Source: Hanstruepera ponticola
Lineage (GTDB): Bacteria; Bacteroidota; Bacteroidia; Flavobacteriales; Flavobacteriaceae
Direction: 5' to 3'
Assembly: GCF_012931685.1 (NCBI RefSeq)
Contig: NZ_JABANC010000002.1
Coordinates: 124,001-188,000, forward strand
DNA length: 64,000 nucleotides
The stretch's first letter is position 1; the number at the start of each line of letters is the position of its first letter. A program made the position numbers and the translations under genes. The notes beneath the pieces were generated by a model that did not search any database, was not told where the DNA came from, and saw only the letters and a list, made by a program, of their open reading frames with translations. This document shows positions 27,329 through 35,244 of the stretch, piece by piece.

Positions 27329-29329
27329 TTACCTAATTACAAACGACGCATTAACATAAAAATTTCGACCTTGTCTGGGTATATTATTCCAGTCGGCATA
27401 TGTTGAATAAAAGGTATCTAAAATATTTTCAACACCATATTTAAACACCATTTTATTACTTTTTAAGTTTACAATATTACCTAAATTTAAATTCAATACG
27501 CCATAGGCAGGTGTTTCATCTTCGCCATAAAAACTACTAAAACGCGTTTGGTTTCCATTACCTTCTAATTGCAAAGCTGCATTAAATTTTGATGTTGTAT
27601 ACGCTACTTCAGCTAGATATGAAATTGGCCTTATAATTGGTAAAGGTTCGTCATTACTGCCTTGTCCATAATTATACCCAATTGTTCCATTAAATGATAA
27701 TGTTTTGGAAAAATTATATGATGTATTTAAATACACATCAAAAATAGATGCATGTTCTATTCCTGTATAAATCTTAACACCTGTTGCTCCAATAGTCATA
27801 GGGCTCAATGTTGGATCTATTTCACCAATTATATAATCCATAATATAGAAATACGAACTTTCAATACCTACTTTAAAGTTTTTTAAGTAGTAATTAAATT
27901 TAATATTCGTTTCAATTGATTTTTCATTATTTAAATACGGATTGCCTATATAATCAAAATTATCAAAACTGTTGAATAAGAAAAAACCATAACCTTCACT
28001 TACAGATGGTGCGCGTTCGCCATAACCTAAACCAAAGGCAAAATCATAATTATCTTTTTTTAATTGATAATCAGCTGAAACGCCCATTAAAAATCGGTTT
28101 TTAGAATCGGTTAATTCTGGATAGAATATTTGTAAACTTTCTAAACCGACTTCCTCGCCTATTGTATTATTCTGAAAACCAAATCTAGTTGAAGCCGAAA
28201 AAGTTGACGTTCCACTTAATGCATAAGTATCTTTAGCATAAATACCCGAATATAAGGTTCTAATATCTGGCCATGTGTACATAAACATAAGCGGTTGGTT
28301 AGAATCGTTAGGATACATGGTCATTTCAGCTAAAGAACGATTATAAAATCCGTTTAAATTGAACAATAAATTGTGTTTGTTTTCTTCAATTTTCACCTTA
28401 CTGTAAAAGCCATAGGTATCGCTCCATCCAGGCATATCCATGCGAATAGGTACATCTGGCCGTTGCGAATCATCCATAATATGTGTTATGGTATTGAAAT
28501 ATAGTTTAGATTCCCAATTCTTGATAAACGTAGAGTCGCTTTTGAATGTATGTGTAACCGATGTTATTAAAGCTTCAGCAAGCGACACATCCATTGGTAA
28601 TGCCGGATAACCAACGTCGGTGGCTTTATCATAAATTACATTAGCATCTAACTGATGCTTATCTGATAATTTATAACCGCCTTGTAATGAAATATTATAC
28701 TTCTGAAATTGTGAATACAAGACTTCTTGATTACCTCCAGCATCATAATTGTCAGATTTTCTAAAAATACCATCAGCATTCAAATAAAAGGTATTTCCAG
28801 AGTATTCAACATCCAATCCAGCGGTTCTGTAATTACCATTAGTTTCGTAACCCAAATCTACACTCGATTTTAAACCAAAATCATAATATTTAGATTCTGG
28901 TAGTTGCAAATCAATGGCGCCACCAACACAATGCCCATTTTCGGTACCTTCTTGACCTGATGCAATGGTAACTTTCTTTAAGTTAGATACATCAACGTAT
29001 GATGTAATAGGATCCATTTTATCTGTACAGGCGCCAAATATTTGCATACCATCAATGGTTACGTTCAGTCGCTCGCTAGTCATGTTGCTCAATGTGGGCT
29101 CCCAAGCATAATTACCACGTTTAATCATAGTAATACGATTAGATTTTTCTAAATAATCGTCTATACTAGATAATGTTTTCTCTTGACGGTAGTTACTTAA
29201 TTTACGTTGTGTGATTAAAATAACCTCATCTAATTGCGTTGTATCCTTTTTTTCTATTGAAGGTAAAGTGTCTTGACCAAATGAAAACGTACTATATATA
29301 ACGCCCAATACTATTATGAGCTTTTTCAT
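27329..29329 (-). CDS. TonB-dependent outer-membrane copper receptor (OprC/NosA-like)
   Basis: The protein has 666 residues, a signal peptide (ending FSFGQ), a TonB box region (LDEVILITQ), a plug domain and a 22-strand-type barrel ending NVSFVIR-like (ASFVIR). In the plug, C101-T-D-K-M105 within IDGMQIFGACTDKMDPITSYV matches the CxxxM copper site and the following MDPPTSYV of Pseudomonas OprC. NosA/OprC receptors import copper and support N2O reductase assembly. Here it closes a minus-strand unit with a Met/His-rich lipoprotein, downstream of the nos genes. Confidence 0.88.
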   Translation of the reverse strand: MKKLIIVLGVIYSTFSFGQDTLPSIEKKDTTQLDEVILITQRKLSNYRQEKTLSSIDDYLEKSNRITMIKRGNYAWEPTLSNMTSERLNVTIDGMQIFGACTDKMDPITSYVDVSNLKKVTIASGQEGTENGHCVGGAIDLQLPESKYYDFGLKSSVDLGYETNGNYRTAGLDVEYSGNTFYLNADGIFRKSDNYDAGGNQEVLYSQFQKYNISLQGGYKLSDKHQLDANVIYDKATDVGYPALPMDVSLAEALITSVTHTFKSDSTFIKNWESKLYFNTITHIMDDSQRPDVPIRMDMPGWSDTYGFYSKVKIEENKHNLLFNLNGFYNRSLAEMTMYPNDSNQPLMFMYTWPDIRTLYSGIYAKDTYALSGTSTFSASTRFGFQNNTIGEEVGLESLQIFYPELTDSKNRFLMGVSADYQLKKDNYDFAFGLGYGERAPSVSEGYGFFLFNSFDNFDYIGNPYLNNEKSIETNIKFNYYLKNFKVGIESSYFYIMDYIIGEIDPTLSPMTIGATGVKIYTGIEHASIFDVYLNTSYNFSKTLSFNGTIGYNYGQGSNDEPLPIIRPISYLAEVAYTTSKFNAALQLEGNGNQTRFSSFYGEDETPAYGVLNLNLGNIVNLKSNKMVFKYGVENILDTFYSTYADWNNIPRQGRNFYVNASFVIR

Positions 29330-29343
29330 GACTTTAGTGTTTA

Positions 29344-29383
29344 ATGAGATTCATAGATGGTAATATCATCTATGAAATCTCAT
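29344..29383 (-). repeat. Long stem-loop in front of the copper receptor gene
   Basis: ATGAGATTCATAGATG (29344-29359) pairs with CATCTATGAAATCTCAT (29367-29383), perfect except for one bulged A, around a 7-base loop. It lies in the 64 bases between the lipoprotein stop and the receptor start (minus strand) without a T tract. It may protect or process the message, or block the receptor start conditionally. Confidence 0.72.
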
Positions 29384-29393
29384 ATTTAGTAAA

Positions 29394-30245
29394 TTAAAAC
29401 TCTAATTCTAGATATAAGCTACTTTGCTCATTGCCATCAGTTACATCTTCCCCTTTTATAACCTCATCATCTGCATTCATAAGTTTTAAGTTTAACACCC
29501 AATACCCTGTCATAGTTAATGATAGGTTGGCATGATACTTATTGTCAGCCACATTAAACGTTAAATTGGTATTATTTGGCGAAGTATGATTACCCATTCC
29601 TGGCATACGAGGATCTAGTGTTAAGATGTAGTTTTCTACAACTGGAAAGGACATCATATTTTCCATTTTATAAACACCTACTACCAAATCATTATTCCCG
29701 ATAATTGGGTTTTCTGGCTCTATAATAGCAACAACATAACGACTCGAATCCGTTCCCATAAAACTTGATACGTTTTGATTATCATTTTGCATAACTGTAA
29801 TCGTATCTGAAACCATATAATCAACACCATCAATAATGTAGTCAAGCATTAATGACCAACCTGATCCGTCTGTATTAGTCATTTGATAAACAATAGTTCC
29901 TGTATAAACCGTGTTTTTTCCACTAGCCTTTACTGGATTTGTGTTTGGGCAAGAGTGTTGCATGGTTGGCATTTGCATCATTGGCACCCAACTCATTGTA
30001 GCATTCTCAATATAATTATTGGTTGATTTGTCTTTAATGCGAATACTTACCGCGTTATAGCCTGTATAGAACATACCTGATTTGTTGTATAATTCAATAG
30101 TATGCGTATCGTTATCTAATTCTTGAATAAGTCTTAACCCTTCAACTTCACTCGTTGGAGGTGTGAAATCATCATTTTCGTCATCTGAACACGATACTGT
30201 AAATAGTGCTAAAAAAAGGATTGGTAATATATATTTAAGTTTCAT
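29394..30245 (-). CDS. Met/His-rich copper-binding lipoprotein
   Basis: The protein has 283 residues, a lipobox (FTVSC) and two similar beta domains. The first contains WVPMMQMPTMQHSCPN, the second DPRMPGMGNHTSPNN; such methionine and histidine clusters are typical of periplasmic Cu(I)-binding proteins of the YtkA/CopC-like kind. It lies just upstream of the OprC-like receptor in the same unit. I infer that it takes over copper at the outer membrane or periplasm. No database name is certain. Confidence 0.7.
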   Translation of the reverse strand: MKLKYILPILFLALFTVSCSDDENDDFTPPTSEVEGLRLIQELDNDTHTIELYNKSGMFYTGYNAVSIRIKDKSTNNYIENATMSWVPMMQMPTMQHSCPNTNPVKASGKNTVYTGTIVYQMTNTDGSGWSLMLDYIIDGVDYMVSDTITVMQNDNQNVSSFMGTDSSRYVVAIIEPENPIIGNNDLVVGVYKMENMMSFPVVENYILTLDPRMPGMGNHTSPNNTNLTFNVADNKYHANLSLTMTGYWVLNLKLMNADDEVIKGEDVTDGNEQSSLYLELEF

Positions 30246-30414
30246 TTTAATATGTTTTAGAGCATATCAATTGCTGGTAACATCACTAGAAGTTACATGC
30301 ATTGACATTGAGTTTAAAGTATTATTTTTTGAACTTTTGATGCAGAATCCCGCTCCTGGCTTATTATATCAAGCTAGACCAAGAAAAAAACATCGTATTT
30401 AAATTGATAGAAAC

Positions 30415-30810
30415 TTAAGCGAAGTTTGGAGGTGGTGTATCAATTGAGAGATATGTTTCAGTAATGATTGGTGTTTGATAAAACACTTTGTTTTTATTTA
30501 TATGAAAAGAAATAAATTGGGATTCAACAGCATTAATATCGGACACAAAATATACATCTAAAACAACACGCTTGCTTTCTTGAACTGGTGCTTTACCATT
30601 GGTTCCAGATTCGTTTTGTGCTAACTGTTTTTTTAAATGACATTTACCATTACAACCTTGTTGGTCATCTTTCTGAATACAAAGTGTTTTGGCTATAAAA
30701 TCTTGATTTGCTAAATAATCACCCACAATAACCAACGTATTGATATTATGAGCTAGTAGAATAACTACTAAAACATACGCTGTTATTTTATGGGTTATAC
30801 TTTTAATCAT
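30415..30810 (-). CDS. Small exported Cys/His protein heading the copper-uptake unit
   Basis: The protein has 131 residues: one N-terminal hydrophobic segment (8-28) and an exported part with TLCIQKDDQQGCNGKCHLKKQL, a C-x8-C-x3-C-H cluster suited to metal binding, and a C-terminus ending STDTPPPNFA-like (IDTPPPNFA). Similar small proteins head copper or iron receptor operons in Bacteroidetes. Its FNR-type promoter ends only four bases before the ATG, so the message is probably leaderless. A 169-base gap with no visible gene separates it from the lipoprotein gene. Confidence 0.65.
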   Translation of the reverse strand: MIKSITHKITAYVLVVILLAHNINTLVIVGDYLANQDFIAKTLCIQKDDQQGCNGKCHLKKQLAQNESGTNGKAPVQESKRVVLDVYFVSDINAVESQFISFHINKNKVFYQTPIITETYLSIDTPPPNFA

Positions 30811-30814
30811 GGTA

Positions 30815-30857
30815 CAAATTTAATTCATCTTTTTATGTTGAAACATGATATTGGTCA
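30815..30857 (-). promoter_or_regulatory. FNR-type promoter of the copper-uptake unit
   Basis: TGATATTGGTCA at 30846-30857 (palindromic TGAY-N4-RTCA, read on either strand) is followed on the minus strand, after 23 bases, by TAAATTTG (30822-30815), a perfect -7 element. The gene's ATG begins four bases later. Box and spacing are those of the ccoS, nos and hemN promoters, so copper uptake is probably co-induced with cbb3 oxidase and N2O reductase. Confidence 0.78.
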
Positions 30858-30864
30858 CATTTTA

Positions 30865-31311
30865 TTATAATTTGAAGTGTTCAAAGTAAGCCTGAATTAA
30901 TGCCTGCAAATTAGTCAATGCCTCTGTTGCATCTGATACATTTTCAGTTTTACGAAGTATAGAAATTTCATCTAACATAGGAACCAAAACAACGTGCAAT
31001 TGATCATGTGGATCACCTGTCATAGTGCAGTTTTTAATTATATAACTGGTTTGCTTGGACAAGGAATCACCCAAAGTTTTATAATTGGTGTTTTCCTTTT
31101 TTTTAAAGTCCGAAATTATAGCGTTCATTTTTGTGACACCTTCATGCGTTTCTGTATTCACTAACCATTTGTCACCTGCATTTAATTTTAAACTTAAGGA
31201 ATCAACTATTGAAATATCGTCAACTGTATTATTAGCTTCAGTTTTTACTTCTTTTTTACAACTCACTAATGAGAGTAACACAATAACAACTATTAAATTT
31301 GATACTTTCAT
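30865..31311 (-). CDS. Lipoprotein of unknown function at the end of the nos operon
   Basis: The protein has 148 residues, a lipobox (SLVSCKKE) and a mostly helical body with a CTMTGDPHDQLHVVLVPML segment holding Cys, Met and two His residues that could bind copper or heme. It begins two bases after nosY ends and is the last gene before the copper-uptake promoter. I do not recognise the family; a role in copper handling for NosZ is inferred from position and residues. Confidence 0.6.
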   Translation of the reverse strand: MKVSNLIVVIVLLSLVSCKKEVKTEANNTVDDISIVDSLSLKLNAGDKWLVNTETHEGVTKMNAIISDFKKKENTNYKTLGDSLSKQTSYIIKNCTMTGDPHDQLHVVLVPMLDEISILRKTENVSDATEALTNLQALIQAYFEHFKL

Positions 31312-31313
31312 AA

Positions 31314-32096
31314 TTAAAAATCTTTTCTTTTAGATTTAAACATAATGCGTAATACGGGTAGAACAACCCAAACTATGAGCATAATAAAAGATACTATGAG
31401 TCCGAAACTTGTGCCAAAAAATTGTTTAAAAATAGCTCCTGTATAGCCTAGCAATGCAGAAATATCAAGCTTCAGCAGAATTAGAGTCCTTGACAAATCA
31501 ATCGGGTTTAGCATGGTTCCGATTAATGATAATTTGTCTAATGGATAATCTTCAAATAAAATAAGTGTCATTAAAAATAATCCATCATAAATTACTGCTA
31601 AAAACAACCATAATAATATGGCGTAACCAAAGCCTTTTATCTTATTCTCGTTAGATAAAGCAATATTAAATGCTAAAGCTGTAAATATGAGTGTTAAAAA
31701 CGAACCTGTTATTAACAGTAAAGAAAAGTCCCAAATGGCATTACTTTTAAACAAACCATAAAACACAAATGGGATACCTAAACCTAGAATTAAACTCATA
31801 GATAATGATAATGCCACGCCTAAATACTGCCCAAGAAAAATGGACGATCGTTTTAAGGGTTGTGCTAACAGCAATTCGGTAAACTCTTTTGAATTATAAT
31901 AATACATCACGCCAAAAATGGTTCCTATTAATGGTACTAATACTATGATTACGTTCATTAGAGTAATCACTGCTTTAGATAAATCATTATTCAAAAACAA
32001 AAGCACGACTCCCAGCAATAAATAAAAGGCGAAATACACATAACTCCATCGGCTACGCATAAGGTCGAAAAAACTATATTTTAAAATTTTAAGCAT
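31314..32096 (-). CDS. nosY: NosY, permease of the NosDFY copper-site maturation transporter
   Basis: The protein has 260 residues and six membrane helices of the ABC-2 permease type, with MYYYNSKEFTELLLAQPLKRSSIFLGQYLG as the typical coupling segment. It overlaps nosF by eight bases. With NosF and NosD it forms the complex needed to build the CuZ sulfide cluster of NosZ. Confidence 0.9.
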   Translation of the reverse strand: MLKILKYSFFDLMRSRWSYVYFAFYLLLGVVLLFLNNDLSKAVITLMNVIIVLVPLIGTIFGVMYYYNSKEFTELLLAQPLKRSSIFLGQYLGVALSLSMSLILGLGIPFVFYGLFKSNAIWDFSLLLITGSFLTLIFTALAFNIALSNENKIKGFGYAILLWLFLAVIYDGLFLMTLILFEDYPLDKLSLIGTMLNPIDLSRTLILLKLDISALLGYTGAIFKQFFGTSFGLIVSFIMLIVWVVLPVLRIMFKSKRKDF

Positions 32097-32796
32097 GATT
32101 CTCTAATAATATAGACGCAATAGCATGTTCAAAATCTGGCTGATTGGTCTTGGTTTTTAATTCTGAAATAGTGCCTTTAAAATAAATTTTACCTTCTAGG
32201 ATAAATACAATTTCATCAGACACTTCTTCTACAAAACTCATGATGTGCGAGGTAATAAGGATTGTTTTTCCTTTTGCTTTCTCTACTTGTATAAGCTCCT
32301 TTAAACGAATTAAGGAAATAGGGTCTAACCCAGTTGTTGGTTCATCTAGAATAATTAAAGGACTATCAAACATAAAGGTTAAAACTAGGTTTACTTTTTG
32401 TTTGGTTCCTCCTGAAAGGTTACCCAATTTTTTATCTAAAAAGGGTTGTAACTTAAATAGCTCAATTAAACGCTCATCTTCATTGGTGATTTTTCGTAAA
32501 TCCTTTATCATACGAATCAACTCTTTTACCTTTAAATTACTAGGGAAATTAGCTATTTGTGGCAGGTAATCAATTTGATGTCTGTAGTTAGGGTTTTTCT
32601 TAATATTTTTACCTTGTACGTTAATGGTTCCTTGATCTGGAATTACCATACCTAAAACCGATTTAATTAAAGTCGTTTTACCCGAACCATTTGGTCCTAG
32701 AACAGCAAATATACCACCATCCTTAATGCTTAAATCAACGCCTTTAAGCACTTCGTTTTTGCCGAATTTTTTATGTAGATTTTCAATATTTACCAT
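32089..32796 (-). CDS. nosF: NosF, ATPase of the NosDFY transporter
   Basis: The ABC ATPase has 235 residues with Walker A GPNGSGKTTL (about 34-43), signature LSGGTKQK, Walker B LIILDEPTTGLDP and a switch His in ITSHIMSF. It overlaps nosD by seven bases and nosY by eight, so the three are co-translated. It powers NosY in maturation of N2O reductase. Confidence 0.93.
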   Translation of the reverse strand: MVNIENLHKKFGKNEVLKGVDLSIKDGGIFAVLGPNGSGKTTLIKSVLGMVIPDQGTINVQGKNIKKNPNYRHQIDYLPQIANFPSNLKVKELIRMIKDLRKITNEDERLIELFKLQPFLDKKLGNLSGGTKQKVNLVLTFMFDSPLIILDEPTTGLDPISLIRLKELIQVEKAKGKTILITSHIMSFVEEVSDEIVFILEGKIYFKGTISELKTKTNQPDFEHAIASILLENHA

Positions 32797-34025
32797 GTTA
32801 TACGTTTTGTTTGCGGATTATTATCCATAAGATTATCTGGTGTAAATACTGGCGATACTTTTTCTGAAAAATCAATTATATCTATAAATAAACTACGCAA
32901 TAAAATTATAGTTTCTGGTGTACGGTTTACGATATACGAAAAAAGCTTTACAGGTCTATAAGGCACGTCGCCTATACCATCTTTATCTAAATCATAACCT
33001 GTGTAATTACTCCAGTAGTTTCTATCAAAAATATTATCATTAACCTTACTATTGTATGAAATATCAAAGGAATTATATAAAAAATTATTCTCAATAAAAC
33101 GGTTGGTATAGCAGGCTCCTTTTACTTTAACAGCCCAACCATTATTAGAAAAATTGTTGTTTTTATAAGTTATTCTGTTAGAACCTTCAATATTAATTCC
33201 AATGGTATTTTCTTTAAAACTATTTCCGGTTATTTCAGAATCATTTATTTCTTTTAATAGTAAACCATAAGATGCAGTTCCCCAGTTTTCTTTAAAGGTA
33301 TTGTTAACCATTTTTATTTTCTTTGAGAACATAACCGCTACACCTGCTCCATTATTTTCAAACGTGTTGTCTTGATACACATCATCATTTGAAAACATAA
33401 AGTGTAAACCATAACGCAAATTTTCAGCACTTACATTATTTTTAATAATGCAATTGTCAGAAAACTCTAAATAAATACCATCGCGTACATGTTCAACAAA
33501 GTTATGCTCAATATCTACGTAGTGGCTGTACCATAATTGAATACCATTACCCGAATTATACTCTTCAACAGCATCACCAATTATTTTGTTGTGATACACT
33601 TTTCCGTAACTCGATTTTTCAATGTAGATACCAAAGAACAATTTCTCTAAAACAAGATTTTGTATCACAAAATGCTTGCTTCTTTTTACTCGTATAGCTG
33701 CATAATCTTCTGTATAGCTATTCCCAACATTTATAATAAATAAACCATCTACTGTAACACTATCAGACACTACTGTAATAACCTCTCCTTTTAATTCACC
33801 ATCAATTACTGGATAATTTTCACCAATAAGCGTTAAAGGCTTATCTACAAGCACATTATACTCTTTGTAAGTTCCTTTTTTTACTACAACAGTATCGTAG
33901 GGTTTGGCTGCAGAAATACCATCCTTCAAGGTAGTAACTGGGCACGTTTTGCATACTTCAATAGTTTGCGCATACATGCTGGTTACCATAAACATGGTAG
34001 CTATAAAACCGAGCTTAAAATTCAT
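32790..34025 (-). CDS. nosD: NosD, periplasmic copper-binding beta-helix protein
   Basis: The protein has 411 residues, a signal peptide and a right-handed parallel beta-helix made of repeated N-x-F/I turns (IIKNNVSAENLRYG, YQDNTFENNGAG, ITGNSFKENTIG, ITYKNNNFSNNG). NDFDRNYWSNYTGYDLD-like (FDRNYWSNYTGYDLDKDGIGD) is the conserved NosD C-terminal segment. It works with NosF and NosY and receives copper from NosL. Confidence 0.93.
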   Translation of the reverse strand: MNFKLGFIATMFMVTSMYAQTIEVCKTCPVTTLKDGISAAKPYDTVVVKKGTYKEYNVLVDKPLTLIGENYPVIDGELKGEVITVVSDSVTVDGLFIINVGNSYTEDYAAIRVKRSKHFVIQNLVLEKLFFGIYIEKSSYGKVYHNKIIGDAVEEYNSGNGIQLWYSHYVDIEHNFVEHVRDGIYLEFSDNCIIKNNVSAENLRYGLHFMFSNDDVYQDNTFENNGAGVAVMFSKKIKMVNNTFKENWGTASYGLLLKEINDSEITGNSFKENTIGINIEGSNRITYKNNNFSNNGWAVKVKGACYTNRFIENNFLYNSFDISYNSKVNDNIFDRNYWSNYTGYDLDKDGIGDVPYRPVKLFSYIVNRTPETIILLRSLFIDIIDFSEKVSPVFTPDNLMDNNPQTKRITW

Positions 34026-34027
34026 GT

Positions 34028-34465
34028 TTAGTCGTTAAAGTGCATTAATAATTCTTGCCACGTGTAGAGTGTTCCATCTTTTTCAGATAGCACGTATTTA
34101 GCATCAGCTTCTTCTTTAAAAGCCGATAAAAAGGCTCCCATTGGGCTAGGTACATTTTTACTTATTAAAAATGTAGCCTTTGTAGCGTCAATTAATTCTC
34201 CGGGTTCAGAATAATTATTGGACAAGTACAATTCTATTTCAGAAGTGTCAAACTCATCCATAAAATTAATCATACATTCGGTAGCATCAAATTTATAGAC
34301 CTTGCCTTTTGTGGTTACAATTTCAGCAGCATGTAACTTATCAACAATAGTCATCTTACAAAAGTGACAGCCGTCATTGACGTAGTCAATAGGCTTTGGT
34401 GATACGTTACAGCTTACTAGCATTATCATCAATAGAATTGCTAGATAGTGTTTTAGTGTTTGCAT
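34028..34465 (-). CDS. nosL: NosL, copper chaperone lipoprotein for N2O reductase
   Basis: The protein has 145 residues, a lipobox (IMLVSC) and the NosL metal motif CHFCKM near residue 33, followed by the DATECMINFM segment. NosL delivers Cu(I) to the NosDFY complex. It ends two bases before nosD. Short TTTTAGTGTT repeats span its start. Confidence 0.92.
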   Translation of the reverse strand: MQTLKHYLAILLMIMLVSCNVSPKPIDYVNDGCHFCKMTIVDKLHAAEIVTTKGKVYKFDATECMINFMDEFDTSEIELYLSNNYSEPGELIDATKATFLISKNVPSPMGAFLSAFKEEADAKYVLSEKDGTLYTWQELLMHFND

Positions 34466-34488
34466 TTTCTTTTAGTGTTTTAGTGTTT
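34446..34488. repeat. Four short TAGTGTT(T) repeats around the nosL start
   Basis: TAGTGTTT or TAGTGTT occurs at 34446, 34454, 34473 and 34481 on the plus strand (AAACACTA on the coding strand). Two copies lie within the first nosL codons and two in the leader. The AT-rich, unstructured leader may favour initiation in the absence of a Shine-Dalgarno sequence; slippage is the likely origin. Confidence 0.5.
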
Positions 34489-34508
34489 TTTACTGTAATA
34501 CCTGTTTG

Positions 34509-35108
34509 TTACATATCTAAAGAGTTTTTATGGTTTTTCTTACCAACTAAATAGGCCATTAAGGATGTTGCTATTCCTAATCCTAAAAATAAGGCTCCTA
34601 ATCGTGGGTATGAATGTGCTCTAAAGTTAAGAATATCTTTACTGCCAAATAATGGCGGTTGAAAACCCATTTGTGTACCATCAGGATTTGTAAATTTCAT
34701 AATAGCTTTGGGATCTAAATTATGACCATAGTCATGCTCCCATATGTAAAAATCATACAACCCAGCACTGCTTAAAACAACCATGAGTATAAACCAATAT
34801 AAAAACCATTTGTAATTGCCTTTAAATGCAATAGCCAAACCAATTATAGTTGTTATTATAATGCCTGCAGGGAAAATTTTGAATTCAGGAATAGCATCTG
34901 GAATATACTTCATTCCTACATAATGATTCATGAGGTTGATGTTTTTAATATCATGCGGATTAGCATCTGAAAAATCATTAATGTGAATATACATTCCCAA
35001 TGGTGTTGGGTATTGTGGTGCTTCTAATGTAATTTTCCAAAGTGGGAATAAAAATAATCCAAGTGGTAGAATGGCTGCAAGCAGCATGATGATATTAGAC
35101 TTTTTCAT
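34509..35108 (-). CDS. Four-TM membrane protein conserved in clade II nos clusters
   Basis: The protein has 199 residues: an N-terminal helix (5-25), a loop of about 50 residues in the periplasm, two helices (about 80-98 and 102-120), a loop with YIWEHDYGHNLDPKAIMKFTNP rich in His and acidic residues, and a last helix (168-190). It lies between nosZ and nosL, where Bacteroidetes clusters of this type carry a gene of this shape. The function is unknown; help in copper or electron delivery is inferred. Confidence 0.7.
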   Translation of the reverse strand: MKKSNIIMLLAAILPLGLFLFPLWKITLEAPQYPTPLGMYIHINDFSDANPHDIKNINLMNHYVGMKYIPDAIPEFKIFPAGIIITTIIGLAIAFKGNYKWFLYWFILMVVLSSAGLYDFYIWEHDYGHNLDPKAIMKFTNPDGTQMGFQPPLFGSKDILNFRAHSYPRLGALFLGLGIATSLMAYLVGKKNHKNSLDM

Positions 35109-35161
35109 CGTGATAAAATTAGTGGTTTTAATCTCCTACTCGTGCAGGAATAATAGTGTTT

Positions 35162-35202
35162 TTAAAAAGAAAGGCGAGAGCGAAATAATTACTCTCGCCT
35201 TT
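35162..35202 (-). terminator. Terminator or attenuator after nosZ
   Basis: AAAGGCGAGAG (35170-35180) pairs perfectly with CTCTCGCCTTT (35192-35202). Read on the minus strand the stem is followed by TCTTTTT. It lies 42 bases after the nosZ stop, inside the operon, so transcripts of cytochrome c, FAS1 and nosZ should be more abundant than those of the maturation genes. Confidence 0.82.
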
Positions 35203-35244
35203 GATAGGAAAATAAACACTAAAACAAAATTCTCCTAATCTGTT

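Noticed and set aside
30246-30414. Small RNA or riboswitch in the gap of the copper-uptake unit
   Set aside because: The GC-richer stretch around 30345-30375 drew attention, but I could not fold a convincing conserved structure or match a known riboswitch.
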